Origin: Xylanibacter brevis ATCC 19188 | GTDB lineage: Bacteria > Bacteroidota > Bacteroidia > Bacteroidales > Bacteroidaceae | Length of the DNA: 64,000 bases | Assembly (NCBI RefSeq): GCF_000621725.1 | Contig: NZ_JHXM01000007.1 | Span: 124,001 to 188,000 of the forward strand | Direction: 5' to 3' | Part shown: positions 7,299 to 15,793 of the stretch, one piece after another | Numbering within the stretch: the first letter of the stretch is position 1 | How the letters are laid out: each line of letters opens with the position of its first letter | Translations under genes and position numbers: made by a program | Notes under the pieces: generated by a model | Databases searched by the model: none | Told to the model about the DNA's origin: nothing | The model's input: the letters and a program-made list of their open reading frames with translations, nothing else

Positions 7299-10043
7299 AT
7301 GAATAAAAAGAGAGTGTTTGTTATTGGTCTTTTAGCCTTCTTGTGCATACCTTTATCTGGCCTTGCTCTGGATTTGACGCAGCCGATACCAGAGTCTAAG
7401 GCAGTGAAGAAAGGGGTGTTGAAGAATGGCATGACGTATTATATCTGTAAGACGGCAAAGAACGAAAAGGCCAGCTTCTACATCATACAACCAACGGGAT
7501 CGTTGGCGGAGCGGGAAGGCGAATACGGTCTTGCCCATTTCGTGGAACATCTTGTGTTTTGCGGCACAAAACACTATAAGAATAACGAAATCGTAAATCG
7601 GATTCAAAGAATGGGTCTGCAATTTGGACCAGACCTCAATGCCGGGACTAGTTTCGAGATGACATTCTTTAGCTTCAAGAATATTCCTTCAGGAAACGAT
7701 CGGATGACAACAGACTGTCTGCTGATGTTACGCGACATGATGTATGATGCGGAGCTCAATGATAGTGACATAGAGAAAGAACGGAATGTCATCATTGAAG
7801 AAGGACTGCTGCGTCAGGAAAGCAATGAGGAACTTGCAGGCACTCCGTTCTCCCGACCTATCATAGGCGACACCAGTACGATTCTTCATTGCTCGCCACA
7901 GACCATACGTGATTTCTATCATCGCTGGTATCAGCCACAGATGCAGGCTGTTGTGGTAGTGGGGCCTTTCGACGTGGAACGGATGTATGAAAAGATACGG
8001 GCTATCTTTGAACCAGTTCCGGCTGGGACAAGTGTGGTTCCTGCACGAGCCGTGATTCCACCCTACAGTGAGCCAAGAGTATTTGTCGAGCGTCTGGATA
8101 AAACAGATGAAACGATGAATATCGAATTGACTATCCGTCAGAAAATGCTGGCGGATAGTCTGAAAAACACGGTTGAAAGCGTTCTGCCGAGTACTGCTGT
8201 TTTAAGCCTGATCAGCCCTATCGTTGAAACATTTAAAAGACTGTATGGCAAAGATATCAGTTGCTTTACCTCTTATAGGAAAGATATAGATAATGTGCCA
8301 ATTCTGCATTTTGATATCAGGTCAGATAAATATGGTCCCAAAGAGCTGCTGTCAAAATCAATAAAAACGATTAGAAGTATTGCCGATTATGGATTTCCAG
8401 AGGAAATAGCCGATGAATATCGTGCGGAGATGACGGACACATTGGAGATGACGGGCTCACAGGTATGGGAGTCTAATGATTCCGTGGTTGTATATCCTTC
8501 CAGTATATTTAAATATTGCTTATCAAACTTTCTCTACGGAACTCCGATTGTGGACAATGATGTGAATGTCAAAATGAGCCAGATATTAACGAATGACTGT
8601 GGCTTTGATGGATTCGCCAAGCAGTTCAGACAGTTGTTCCATGCTTCCGCCCCGAGCTTTCAACTCTCTGTCTCGAAAAGATGCGAGATTACCAAGGACG
8701 AGCTTCAAGAAGTAATTGACAATACTTATCAAGCGGCTGTAGAGCCGATACGTTTGCCATTAAAGAAAGATAGCACAGAGAAAGTCAAGGAATCTCTGAC
8801 ACTTAACGTTGATCCCATACCAGGAAGGGTTGTGAAAGAGAAAAAGTTGAAAGATAGTGATGTATGGAAACTTACTCTTTCAAATGGTGTCACTGTGTTG
8901 ATGCATGAGGTTGATAGTTTGGAGCGAAAAGAGATGGGGAAAAACAACAGAATTGAGTATAGCCTTTTGTCTGCTTACCGTGTGGGTGGAGATAGTAAAC
9001 TGGACGAATTACAGCATGAGGGACTTTCCTGTATTACGAAATATGATTTTGCTTATCCAATCGGTTATTCTTGTGATGGGGCTAATGCGGAGTGGACTAA
9101 GCATGATGATGTTGAGGGGAAGTTCAAAGAGATCTACCACGAATTAACCAATTATGAAATTAATAGTGAAGATTCTATTCAGCTTGATAAGAAATGGAGA
9201 GAAAACTATAACGCTAAGCATAACAACGCTAGTCAACTATTTAGAAAGACAATCTTTGCGCCCCAAATGAACCCTAATAAATATGTACCTGACAGTATAA
9301 TAACTGCCGATGAATATAAAAAAATATGTGAAGGGTTGAAAATATATAAGTCGAATTATAATGGTATGGTCGTTGCCATAGACTATGTGGATAAGAAGGA
9401 CTCAATCATGCCGCTTGTTCTGAAATACATTGGTGGCTTGCCTTCAAAGAACGAGCCGACGAAGCAGAACAATAAGAATTATTACATTAATAAGGATTCC
9501 ATATTGGTAGAGCCTTCTGTTGACCCCGAAAGTGATTATTACTCCATGATTCTGTTCCAAGAACATGGCTTGGCATTCACGGCAGAGAACTATATGCTGC
9601 ATAAGGCACTCGAAGCGGCATTCAGTACTGCCGTAATCAATAGAATACGCCTGGAGAATGGTGATGTCTATTCACCATATGTACGTGCAAACATTGAGCT
9701 TCTTCCAGTAACTCATCAGACGTATTGTATCTTCTTCTCGTGTGCTCATGGAAAGAGCAACAAAATAGAGAATGATATGAAACAGCTCTTGCAGGAAATG
9801 GCTTATGGTAATGCCATCACCCAACAGATGATTGATGATTACATTAAGTCGGTCTATGTCAGCGGTGGAATATATCCGCAGGGTGGGGCAGCTTCTCTGG
9901 AGTTGGAGAAGATAATAAATAAAGGTGTAGTCGTTGACACGCGAACAATGAAACTGGAGAAGGTCATCACGCTGAACCGTGTGAGAAAGTATCTTCGTTC
10001 GTTGTTGAAGCATGGTCATCGCTATGAATATAAAAATGTATAA
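7299..10043 (+). CDS. Exported M16 family zinc metallopeptidase (pitrilysin type)
   Basis: Starting at the ATG at 7299 gives a signal peptide (MNKKRVFVIGLLAFLCIPLSG); the GTG nine codons upstream is unlikely. The inverted zinc motif HxxEH is at residues 80-84 (GLAHFVEHLVF), followed by an acidic stretch (DIEKERNVIIEE) that supplies the third ligand in this family. At 914 residues it has the two-lobed layout of pitrilysin-type enzymes, with the C-terminal lobe lacking its own HxxEH. It probably acts in the periplasm on peptides. It is flanked by small exported proteins of unknown role. Confidence 0.88.
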   Translation: MNKKRVFVIGLLAFLCIPLSGLALDLTQPIPESKAVKKGVLKNGMTYYICKTAKNEKASFYIIQPTGSLAEREGEYGLAHFVEHLVFCGTKHYKNNEIVNRIQRMGLQFGPDLNAGTSFEMTFFSFKNIPSGNDRMTTDCLLMLRDMMYDAELNDSDIEKERNVIIEEGLLRQESNEELAGTPFSRPIIGDTSTILHCSPQTIRDFYHRWYQPQMQAVVVVGPFDVERMYEKIRAIFEPVPAGTSVVPARAVIPPYSEPRVFVERLDKTDETMNIELTIRQKMLADSLKNTVESVLPSTAVLSLISPIVETFKRLYGKDISCFTSYRKDIDNVPILHFDIRSDKYGPKELLSKSIKTIRSIADYGFPEEIADEYRAEMTDTLEMTGSQVWESNDSVVVYPSSIFKYCLSNFLYGTPIVDNDVNVKMSQILTNDCGFDGFAKQFRQLFHASAPSFQLSVSKRCEITKDELQEVIDNTYQAAVEPIRLPLKKDSTEKVKESLTLNVDPIPGRVVKEKKLKDSDVWKLTLSNGVTVLMHEVDSLERKEMGKNNRIEYSLLSAYRVGGDSKLDELQHEGLSCITKYDFAYPIGYSCDGANAEWTKHDDVEGKFKEIYHELTNYEINSEDSIQLDKKWRENYNAKHNNASQLFRKTIFAPQMNPNKYVPDSIITADEYKKICEGLKIYKSNYNGMVVAIDYVDKKDSIMPLVLKYIGGLPSKNEPTKQNNKNYYINKDSILVEPSVDPESDYYSMILFQEHGLAFTAENYMLHKALEAAFSTAVINRIRLENGDVYSPYVRANIELLPVTHQTYCIFFSCAHGKSNKIENDMKQLLQEMAYGNAITQQMIDDYIKSVYVSGGIYPQGGAASLELEKIINKGVVVDTRTMKLEKVITLNRVRKYLRSLLKHGHRYEYKNV

Positions 10044-10088
10044 TGAATGCAGTCAATTAAACGTAAATCAATTACAGCAATGATAATT

Positions 10089-10619
10089 ATGAAAAAACTA
10101 TTATTTGCAGCGATGCTGCTTCTTTCAACTGTGGCTAATGCCCAGAAGATTTGTGGCGTGTATGTCAATCAGGTGGAAGATATGTATGAAGACCAGTATC
10201 TGGTAATAGAGCAAGATGAGAAAGGAAAATTGTCTGGCTACTATTATGGTACCACTGATGATTTCGATGAAGTGCGTGAAGGTTATAGACCAGGTTTCTT
10301 CGTGGCAGAATTAAAAGATATAAAGTCAGATGCGAAGTCGCTGGATTTCTCAGTAGAAGTTCAAACGGAAGACCTCTTTTCTTTACCAGTTCCACTTAAT
10401 GTACGATCTTCCAGAGTGGCAAGTAAATTTTTGAAGCCATGGACGGTTTATCTAAGTGGGGTAAAGAAGCGTATTTCGTTTCATTGCTTATTTAACAACG
10501 GCAGCTTGATTTATCAAGCAGGAGATAAATATTCATCAAAAACGTTTGTGAAGGTAACAGATGTCCGCATCTTGAACGTTGTGTCTGAAGGTAAGGTGAT
10601 TAACTGGAACAACAATTAA
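10089..10619 (+). CDS. Exported protein of unknown function, 176 aa
   Basis: The ATG at 10089 begins an obvious signal peptide (MKKLLFAAMLLLSTVANAQ); the longer frame from 10047 would place charged residues before it. The mature protein begins KICGVYVNQ and contains alternating beta-type stretches (QYLVIEQDEKGKLSGYYYG), reminiscent of small secreted beta proteins, with no motif I can name. It lies 46 bp after the M16 peptidase gene and directly before a scar of the GG-leader cassette. Confidence 0.6.
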   Translation: MKKLLFAAMLLLSTVANAQKICGVYVNQVEDMYEDQYLVIEQDEKGKLSGYYYGTTDDFDEVREGYRPGFFVAELKDIKSDAKSLDFSVEVQTEDLFSLPVPLNVRSSRVASKFLKPWTVYLSGVKKRISFHCLFNNGSLIYQAGDKYSSKTFVKVTDVRILNVVSEGKVINWNNN

Positions 10620-10640
10620 ATAATTCATTATTTTGTAACT

Positions 10641-10685
10641 ATGAAACGAAAGTTAACACGCGCAACGCTCAAATTTTTTGGTTAG
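10641..10685 (+). pseudogene. Truncated third copy of the GG-leader cassette
   Basis: The frame reads MKRKLTRATLKFFG and then stops. The first ten codons match the leaders at 531 and 2979 (closest to the latter). The 20 bp before it (TAATTCATTATTTTGTAAC) match the 20 bp before 531 except for one base. After codon 10 the sequence diverges completely, so a leader-cargo gene has been lost by deletion or recombination. Confidence 0.75.
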
Positions 10686-10700
10686 AGAAGATACAAAAGA

Positions 10701-10733
10701 AATGGCGAGTCTCCATAAGGATGACTCGCCATT
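10701..10733 (-). terminator. Hairpin downstream of the ferredoxin gene
   Basis: AATGGCGAGTC at 10701-10711 pairs perfectly with GACTCGCCATT at 10723-10733. It lies 27 bp past the stop codon of the - strand ferredoxin, and the next bases on that strand include TCTTTTGTATC, a short T-rich stretch. It could also serve + strand transcripts reading out of the scarred leader copy. Confidence 0.6.
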
Positions 10734-10759
10734 AGTGGTTTATGAAAAGCTAAATTGAA

Positions 10760-10927
10760 TTAGCCCAGGTGGATGGCCTCAGAAGGACAAACACTAGCGC
10801 AAGTACCGCACTCGGTGCAAGCATCAGCATCGATTGAATACTTCTCGCCCTCAGAGATTGCCTCTACGGGGCACTCACCCTGACATGTACCGCATGCGAT
10901 ACAGTCGTCACCAATTACATATGCCAT
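10760..10927 (-). CDS. Small 2[4Fe-4S] ferredoxin, 55 aa
   Basis: The - strand frame reads MAYVIGDDCIACGTCQGECP and continues to a second cluster motif, ACTECGTCASVCPSEAI, before stopping. Two CxxCxxCxxxCP motifs in 55 residues define a clostridial-type bacterial ferredoxin that binds two [4Fe-4S] clusters and carries low-potential electrons in the cytoplasm. It is a single-gene unit with its own promoter just upstream and a hairpin downstream. It is complete and well conserved. Confidence 0.93.
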   Translation of the reverse strand: MAYVIGDDCIACGTCQGECPVEAISEGEKYSIDADACTECGTCASVCPSEAIHLG

Positions 10928-10971
10928 AATCTTTCTAAATTTTGATTAGTTAATACTCAAATATTGTGATG

Positions 10972-11004
10972 CAAAGATACATAGTTTTTCCGAATAATAC
11001 CAAA
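10972..11004 (-). promoter_or_regulatory. Bacteroidetes-type promoter of the ferredoxin gene
   Basis: On the - strand TTTG (11001-11004) is followed after 21 bp by TATCTTTG (10972-10979). This fits the phylum consensus TTTG / TAnnTTTG. The expected start is about 40 bp upstream of the ATG. Confidence 0.7.
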
Positions 11005-11102
11005 CTTTTGGTATCTTTTTTCTCCAATTTATACGGTGTCGAAATTGTGATTTGCAAGCGGGATATATAATAATAGCGCGCATTCTGCGTTATAAATAAA
11101 CA

Positions 11103-11849
11103 ATGAAACGACTATTCTTGATACTCATCATACTGGCCGTGGCCGTGGCCAATGGCGCCGCCCAGAAGCGCAAAGTGCAGAACAGACCCTATGTGGATCT
11201 GCGACCCATGCACTTTGGCATCAGCATAGGCATGAACATGCAGGATGTGAAGATGAAGAACGTGGGGCCGCAACTGGTGTCGCTGCCCGACGTGGGCGAC
11301 ACGGAGCGCACGGTGTATTGCGATGCCGACACGTGGAATCCGGGCTTCAGCGTGGGTGTGGTGGGCGATCTCAGACTGAACCAGTACCTCTCGTTGCGCG
11401 TCACGCCTTCGATGCACTTCGGTTCGAAGCGCCTGGTGTTTCGCGACATGGACAACCTGAGCGAGAACGGTACGCCGCGCGAGACGACACAGGACATGAA
11501 GAATACCTATGTGTCGGTGCCCGTGGATGTGAAGTTTGCTGCCGAGCGCTTCAACAACTACCGCCCTTACATGCTGGCTGGCGTGAGCCCCATGCTGAAC
11601 CTCTCGGGCAAGGATCAGGACTATAGTCATCTGAAGCCATTCGACGTGATGGTAGAGGTGGGCATGGGCTGCGACCTCTATCTGCCTTTCTTCAAACTGA
11701 TACCCGAGATTAAGTTCTGCTACGGCCTGACCAACGCCTACGACAAGAGCCACGCCAGCGAGTTGCGCGACGTGGGACAGCGCGTATTCTCCAATGCCGT
11801 GCAGTCGGCACGTAGCAGTATGTTTGTGTTTACGCTTTACTTCGAGTAG
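11103..11849 (+). CDS. porT: PorT-family outer-membrane protein (type IX secretion/gliding)
   Basis: The protein has a signal peptide (MKRLFLILIILAVAVANGAAQ). It then has the family opening RPMHFGISIGMNMQDVKMKN, amphipathic beta strands such as YLSLRVTPSMHFGSKRLVF and TYVSVPVDVKF, and the aromatic C-terminal strand SSMFVFTLYFE. Length (248 aa) and pattern fit the PorT family of 8-stranded outer-membrane barrels needed for type IX secretion. T9SS-type cargo is encoded nearby (GH38 and GLUG proteins) and gldH lies at 51.7 kb, so the system is expected in this organism. Other small OmpW/PorT-like barrels are possible. Confidence 0.72.
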   Translation: MKRLFLILIILAVAVANGAAQKRKVQNRPYVDLRPMHFGISIGMNMQDVKMKNVGPQLVSLPDVGDTERTVYCDADTWNPGFSVGVVGDLRLNQYLSLRVTPSMHFGSKRLVFRDMDNLSENGTPRETTQDMKNTYVSVPVDVKFAAERFNNYRPYMLAGVSPMLNLSGKDQDYSHLKPFDVMVEVGMGCDLYLPFFKLIPEIKFCYGLTNAYDKSHASELRDVGQRVFSNAVQSARSSMFVFTLYFE

Positions 11850-11874
11850 CCGCATTCTCGGCTCTCTCTTGCCA

Positions 11875-11912
11875 TTTGTGCCAGAAAAACATCATTTTGG
11901 CACAAACGGAAA
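11875..11912 (+). promoter_or_regulatory. Putative operator of the mannosidase regulon, GH92 copy
   Basis: TTTGGCACAAACGGAAA lies at 11896-11912, reading towards GH92. It is identical to two boxes upstream of GH38 and ends 22 bp before the -7 element, exactly as there. A degenerate version (9 of 17 bases) starts at 11875, 21 bp upstream. A 21-bp direct-repeat spacing suits an AraC-type dimer. Confidence 0.72.
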
Positions 11913-11934
11913 GCCCTTTTTAAAATATAATGGC

Positions 11935-11942
11935 TATCTTTG
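11935..11942 (+). promoter_or_regulatory. -7 element of the GH92 promoter
   Basis: TATCTTTG matches TAnnTTTG. I see no good TTTG at the usual -33 distance, which fits a promoter that depends on an activator bound at the box immediately upstream. Confidence 0.65.
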
Positions 11943-12013
11943 CACCGCGTTTCTGCCGCTGTGGTAGCGACAGGGCGTGATTGAGACATTACCATCAACT
12001 AAAAATAGTAATA

Positions 12014-14302
12014 ATGATTATGAGACGAAAACTTTTAATGCTTGTTGCAAGTACCTGTATGGCATTTGCTGCACAGGCCAAAGGCAACTATGCCGACTAC
12101 GTGAGTACGCTGGTGGGAACAGACTCGAACTTCGAGCTTTCTACCGGTAACACCTATCCCGCCACAGCCATGCCGTGGGGCATGAACTTCTGGACACCGC
12201 AGACCGGAAATATGGGTGACGGATGGGTGTATAGCTACAGGGCCAACCGCATTCGCGGTTTTAAGCAGACGCATCAGCCTAGCCCGTGGATGAACGACTA
12301 CGGACAGTTTGCGCTGATGCCTACCACCGGCACCCCTGTGTTTGCCGAGGCCGACCGCGCCAGCTTCTTCAACCACAAGGCTGAGACCGCCCTGCCTTAC
12401 TACTACCAGGTGTATCTGGCCGACTACGACATCAACACCGAACTGGTGCCGACGGAACGTGCCGCCATGTTTCGCTTCACGTTCCCCGAGAACGAGCAGT
12501 CGTGCGTGGTCATCGATGCGCTGGACCGCGGTTCGGCCGTGACCATCATCCCCGCTGAACGTAAGATCGTGGGCTACTCGACCAAGAACAGTGGGGGCGT
12601 GCCGGGCAACTTCAAGAACTATTTCGTGATTGTCTTCGACAAGCCGTTCACCTATACCGCTGCCGTTCCTAATGGCGACATCCGCCAAGGCGAACTGGAA
12701 GCCAGCGGCAACCATGCCGGTGCCATCATTGGCTTTGCCACGAAGAAGGGCGAGCAGGTGCATGCACGCGTGGCGTCATCGTTTATCAGCACCGAACAGG
12801 CCGAGCTGAACCTGAAAGAGCTGGGCAAGCTGTCGTTCGACCAGCTGAAACAGAAAGGACGCGAGCGCTGGAACGAGGTGCTGGGACGCATTGAAGTAGA
12901 GAGCAGCGATGTGAACGAGTTGCGCACATTCTATAGTTGTCTGTATCGCAGCACACTGTTCCCACGCATGTTCCACGAGAAGAATGCCAAGGGACAGATT
13001 GTGCACTACAGCCCCCACACGGGCGAGGTGCTGCCAGGCTATCTGTTCACCGATACCGGCTTCTGGGACTCGTTTCGCGGACTGATGCCACTGGTGAACC
13101 TGATCTATCCCGAGATGAGCGCACAGATGGAAGAGGGCTTTTATAATTCCTATAAGGAGAGCGGCTTCTATCCCGAGTGGGCTACGCCCGGTCACCGCGG
13201 TTGCATGGTGGGCAACAACTCAGCCTCGGTGGTGGCCGACGCCTTTGTAAAGGGCAATATCAAGAAGGATGCCCTCGAGATGTATCAGGGACTGCTGAAG
13301 GGCGCCAATGCCGTTCACCCCACGGTGTCGTCGTCGGGCCGACTGGCTTTCAAGGAATACAACGAGCTGGGCTATGTGCCTTCTGACGTGGTGGGGCAGA
13401 GTGCCTCGCGCACGCTGGAGTATGCCTACGACGACTGGTGCATCTACCAGATGGGCAAGAAGTTGGGCCGCCCTGCCAGCGAGACAGACATCTACAAGCA
13501 GCGCTGCCTGAACTACAAGAATATCTATCATCCCAAATACGGCATGATGAGCGGACGCGACTCGAAGGGCAACTTCCCCGACGACTTCAAGGCTGATGAG
13601 TGGTGGGGCCCCTTCACCGAGGGCAACAGCTGGCACTGGACCTGGTGTGTGTTCCACGACATTCGCGGACTCATCTCGCTGATGGGTGGCGACCAGGCCT
13701 TCATCAACAAGCTAGACGCTGTATTCACCACACCTCCCACCTTTGGCGGCGCGGTGGACACACGCAAGCAGCTGATTCACGAGATGCGCGAAATGCAGGT
13801 GGTCAACATGGGACAGTATGCCCACGGCAACCAGCCCATACAGCACATGATCTACCTCTATAACTATGCCGGCGAGCCCTGGAAGACGCAGTACTGGGTG
13901 CGCGAGGCCATGCGCCGCCTCTACTTCGCCACGCCCGACGGCTACTGCGGCGACGAAGACAACGGACAGACCTCGGCATGGTATATCATGTCGGCACTGG
14001 GCTTCTACTCCGTTTGCCCCGCCACCGACCAGTATGTGCTGGGTGCCCCCCTGTTTAAGAAAGCCCGCGTGAACCTGGCCAACGGCAAGACCATCGACCT
14101 GTCGGCCCCCGCCAACAGCGACGCCAACCGCTACGTGCAGAAGCTCACGGTGAACGGCAAGGCGTACGACAAGAACTACTTCACCCACGAGCAGCTGATG
14201 CGCGGCGTGAAGCTGAACTACCAGATGGGCAGCACTCCCAACAAGCGTCGTGGCACCACCCCCTCTGCCTATCCCTATTCATTCTCAGATAACAACGAGT
14301 AA
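12014..14302 (+). CDS. GH92 exo-acting alpha-mannosidase
   Basis: The frame from 12014 (or 12020) starts a signal peptide (MRRKLLMLVASTCMAFAAQA). Family GH92 is recognised from VSTLVGTDSNFELSTGNTYP and GFKQTHQPSPWMNDYGQF in the N-terminal beta-sandwich. In the (alpha/alpha)6 domain there are GHRGCMVGNNSASVVADAF, EGNSWHWTWCVFHD, GNQPIQHMIYLYNYAG and GDEDNGQTSAWY. The last acidic stretch and the Glu of EGNSW are where the catalytic acids lie in this family. GH92 enzymes are calcium-dependent and release alpha-linked mannose from N-glycans or mannan. The gene is on the opposite strand to the SusC/SusD operon and 3.4 kb from its end, but it shares its operator. Confidence 0.93.
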   Translation: MIMRRKLLMLVASTCMAFAAQAKGNYADYVSTLVGTDSNFELSTGNTYPATAMPWGMNFWTPQTGNMGDGWVYSYRANRIRGFKQTHQPSPWMNDYGQFALMPTTGTPVFAEADRASFFNHKAETALPYYYQVYLADYDINTELVPTERAAMFRFTFPENEQSCVVIDALDRGSAVTIIPAERKIVGYSTKNSGGVPGNFKNYFVIVFDKPFTYTAAVPNGDIRQGELEASGNHAGAIIGFATKKGEQVHARVASSFISTEQAELNLKELGKLSFDQLKQKGRERWNEVLGRIEVESSDVNELRTFYSCLYRSTLFPRMFHEKNAKGQIVHYSPHTGEVLPGYLFTDTGFWDSFRGLMPLVNLIYPEMSAQMEEGFYNSYKESGFYPEWATPGHRGCMVGNNSASVVADAFVKGNIKKDALEMYQGLLKGANAVHPTVSSSGRLAFKEYNELGYVPSDVVGQSASRTLEYAYDDWCIYQMGKKLGRPASETDIYKQRCLNYKNIYHPKYGMMSGRDSKGNFPDDFKADEWWGPFTEGNSWHWTWCVFHDIRGLISLMGGDQAFINKLDAVFTTPPTFGGAVDTRKQLIHEMREMQVVNMGQYAHGNQPIQHMIYLYNYAGEPWKTQYWVREAMRRLYFATPDGYCGDEDNGQTSAWYIMSALGFYSVCPATDQYVLGAPLFKKARVNLANGKTIDLSAPANSDANRYVQKLTVNGKAYDKNYFTHEQLMRGVKLNYQMGSTPNKRRGTTPSAYPYSFSDNNE

Positions 14303-14338
14303 CTCCAAAGGCTCCGCCCTTTGCCCCATAACAAAACC

Positions 14339-14377
14339 AATGCCGGTTTGAACCATCACATAGTTCAAACCGGCATT
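14339..14377 (+). terminator. Intrinsic terminator after GH92
   Basis: AATGCCGGTTTGAAC (14339-14353) and GTTCAAACCGGCATT (14363-14377) form a perfect 15-bp stem with a 9-nt loop, followed by CTTTACC. It lies 37 bp after the GH92 stop. Confidence 0.8.
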
Positions 14378-14434
14378 CTTTACCTCTCGCCTCTCAGTTC
14401 TCACCTTCAAAGTTTGTCTTCTTGTCTTTCATTT

Positions 14435-15595
14435 CTAAGCAAAAAGAATCTTATTCAACATGCTGATGCTTTCATCTACCCAGTCGGAAACGCCATCCAA
14501 ATCGTTGCCGCTAAGCATAGGAATATCGTTATCCATGATGTTCTGGAAAGTACCTTTCTCATCGATAAAGTATCCAGAGATGTTCTTCGAGGGGATAATG
14601 TATTCCTTGCTGATAATATCCTGCTTCAGCTTTTTCTCCTCTATTATGGCAGCTGCCAGTAAGACATTCACCACTGACATTACATACGGACTGTGGGTAG
14701 TTACGACGATCATGCTTTGTTCAGAACCGTTCTCCAACGCCTTCTTCAGCGAACGAACAAGGCTCATGACTACAAGCTTCTGTGATTCGGGATATAGATT
14801 CTGCTCGGGCTCTTCAATAAACAACTGAGCAGACTGATATTCGAGCCTTCTGTGTGAGTGACCGTTATCAGTATTGCTTATCTCATTACGTTCACGCATA
14901 GACAGTGAAGCATTCTTTCCGACACGTTCTGTGATGTAGTTGACCATCACATCCAGGGGCATCACACTCTGCATACCACTAGAGGCATAGAAGGCTGGCG
15001 TCTCTGTACCGTCCTCACGTAAGAGAACATCGGCACCTGACCTGTTAACATAGCTAAAGCCACCGGTTGCTGACAACCGGAATGGGTGTTCGCTGGTATA
15101 AGGACTCTTGGCTTCGTCCCACTCGTAAATGAAATTAAACAAGACGTCCCTTTCTGTGGCCTTATAGGTCTGGTCCACATTCTGAATAGCTGAAATCAGA
15201 TTTCTCTCGGCAGGGATGTAGCTCAACTTGGTGTTAAACCTATTCTCTGCAAATGATTTCTTTCGCACAATCTTTACGTTGCCATTCTCGCCTTTGTACT
15301 CTATAGTCAGGTTGTCGCCATCATACAGCAACTCTGTCTCTTGGGTAAAGTACTCGTCGTTTAAGCGATGGAATTGCTTCAATTCTTTAATAAACCGATT
15401 GTCGTGAGTGAACAAGTCTATCATGTCGTCGGTAGAGACCATGATCTTCTTCTCTAGCCAGCGGCAAAAACAAAGCACCTTCATGAAAGTACTCTTACCG
15501 GCACTCTGACGGCCTATAAGAACAATCAGGGGTGTCAGCTCAATTTTTGTCGAGTCCACTATCGGACCAAAAGATTTAATATGCAACGACGTCAT
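14435..15595 (-). CDS. Orphan AAA ATPase of the SMC/OLD-like (AAA_21) type
   Basis: The 386-aa protein begins MTSLHIKSFGPIVDSTKIEL and has a Walker A motif GRQSAGKST near residue 33. A Walker B/D-loop follows late in the sequence (AQLFIEEPEQNLYPESQKLV), and then VVTTHSPYVMSVVNVLL, the typical switch histidine region. This is the ABC-ATPase fold of stand-alone RecF/SMC-like or OLD-type ATPases. No TOPRIM nuclease domain is fused, and no TOPRIM or HNH partner is adjacent, so the role (defence or DNA maintenance) is open. It lies between the GH92 gene and the PUL regulator, an odd place for it. Confidence 0.8.
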   Translation of the reverse strand: MTSLHIKSFGPIVDSTKIELTPLIVLIGRQSAGKSTFMKVLCFCRWLEKKIMVSTDDMIDLFTHDNRFIKELKQFHRLNDEYFTQETELLYDGDNLTIEYKGENGNVKIVRKKSFAENRFNTKLSYIPAERNLISAIQNVDQTYKATERDVLFNFIYEWDEAKSPYTSEHPFRLSATGGFSYVNRSGADVLLREDGTETPAFYASSGMQSVMPLDVMVNYITERVGKNASLSMRERNEISNTDNGHSHRRLEYQSAQLFIEEPEQNLYPESQKLVVMSLVRSLKKALENGSEQSMIVVTTHSPYVMSVVNVLLAAAIIEEKKLKQDIISKEYIIPSKNISGYFIDEKGTFQNIMDNDIPMLSGNDLDGVSDWVDESISMLNKILFA

Positions 15596-15645
15596 ACGAT
15601 AGTATCGCTTGATGTGAGATCTTTGAGAATTAGAAATATGTTTTG

Positions 15646-15653
15646 CAAAAATA
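15646..15653 (-). promoter_or_regulatory. -7 promoter element for the AAA ATPase gene
   Basis: On the - strand TATTTTTG fits TAnnTTTG and lies about 50 bp upstream of the ATG. No clear -33 element is visible, so the call is tentative. Confidence 0.4.
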
Positions 15654-15793
15654 CTAATTTTATTTAGATATGAAAGAAAAAGATTGTGACATTCTCTTTA
15701 TTTTATGCATTTTTAGCGGAAATGGTGGCTTCGGTTTTCAAAAAGAAGTATATCGTGGGAACAGAGGTATAGAGCAATAAAGTTGCGACTTAC

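Noticed and set aside
11112-11855. A 247-aa open frame on the - strand opposite porT
   Set aside because: It is His/Val-rich with no domain and arises from the codon bias of porT on the other strand. The porT frame has a signal peptide and barrel strands.
12035-14188. Several long open frames opposite or shifted within GH92
   Set aside because: They are shadows of a G+C-richer coding region. The GH92 frame holds every family motif.
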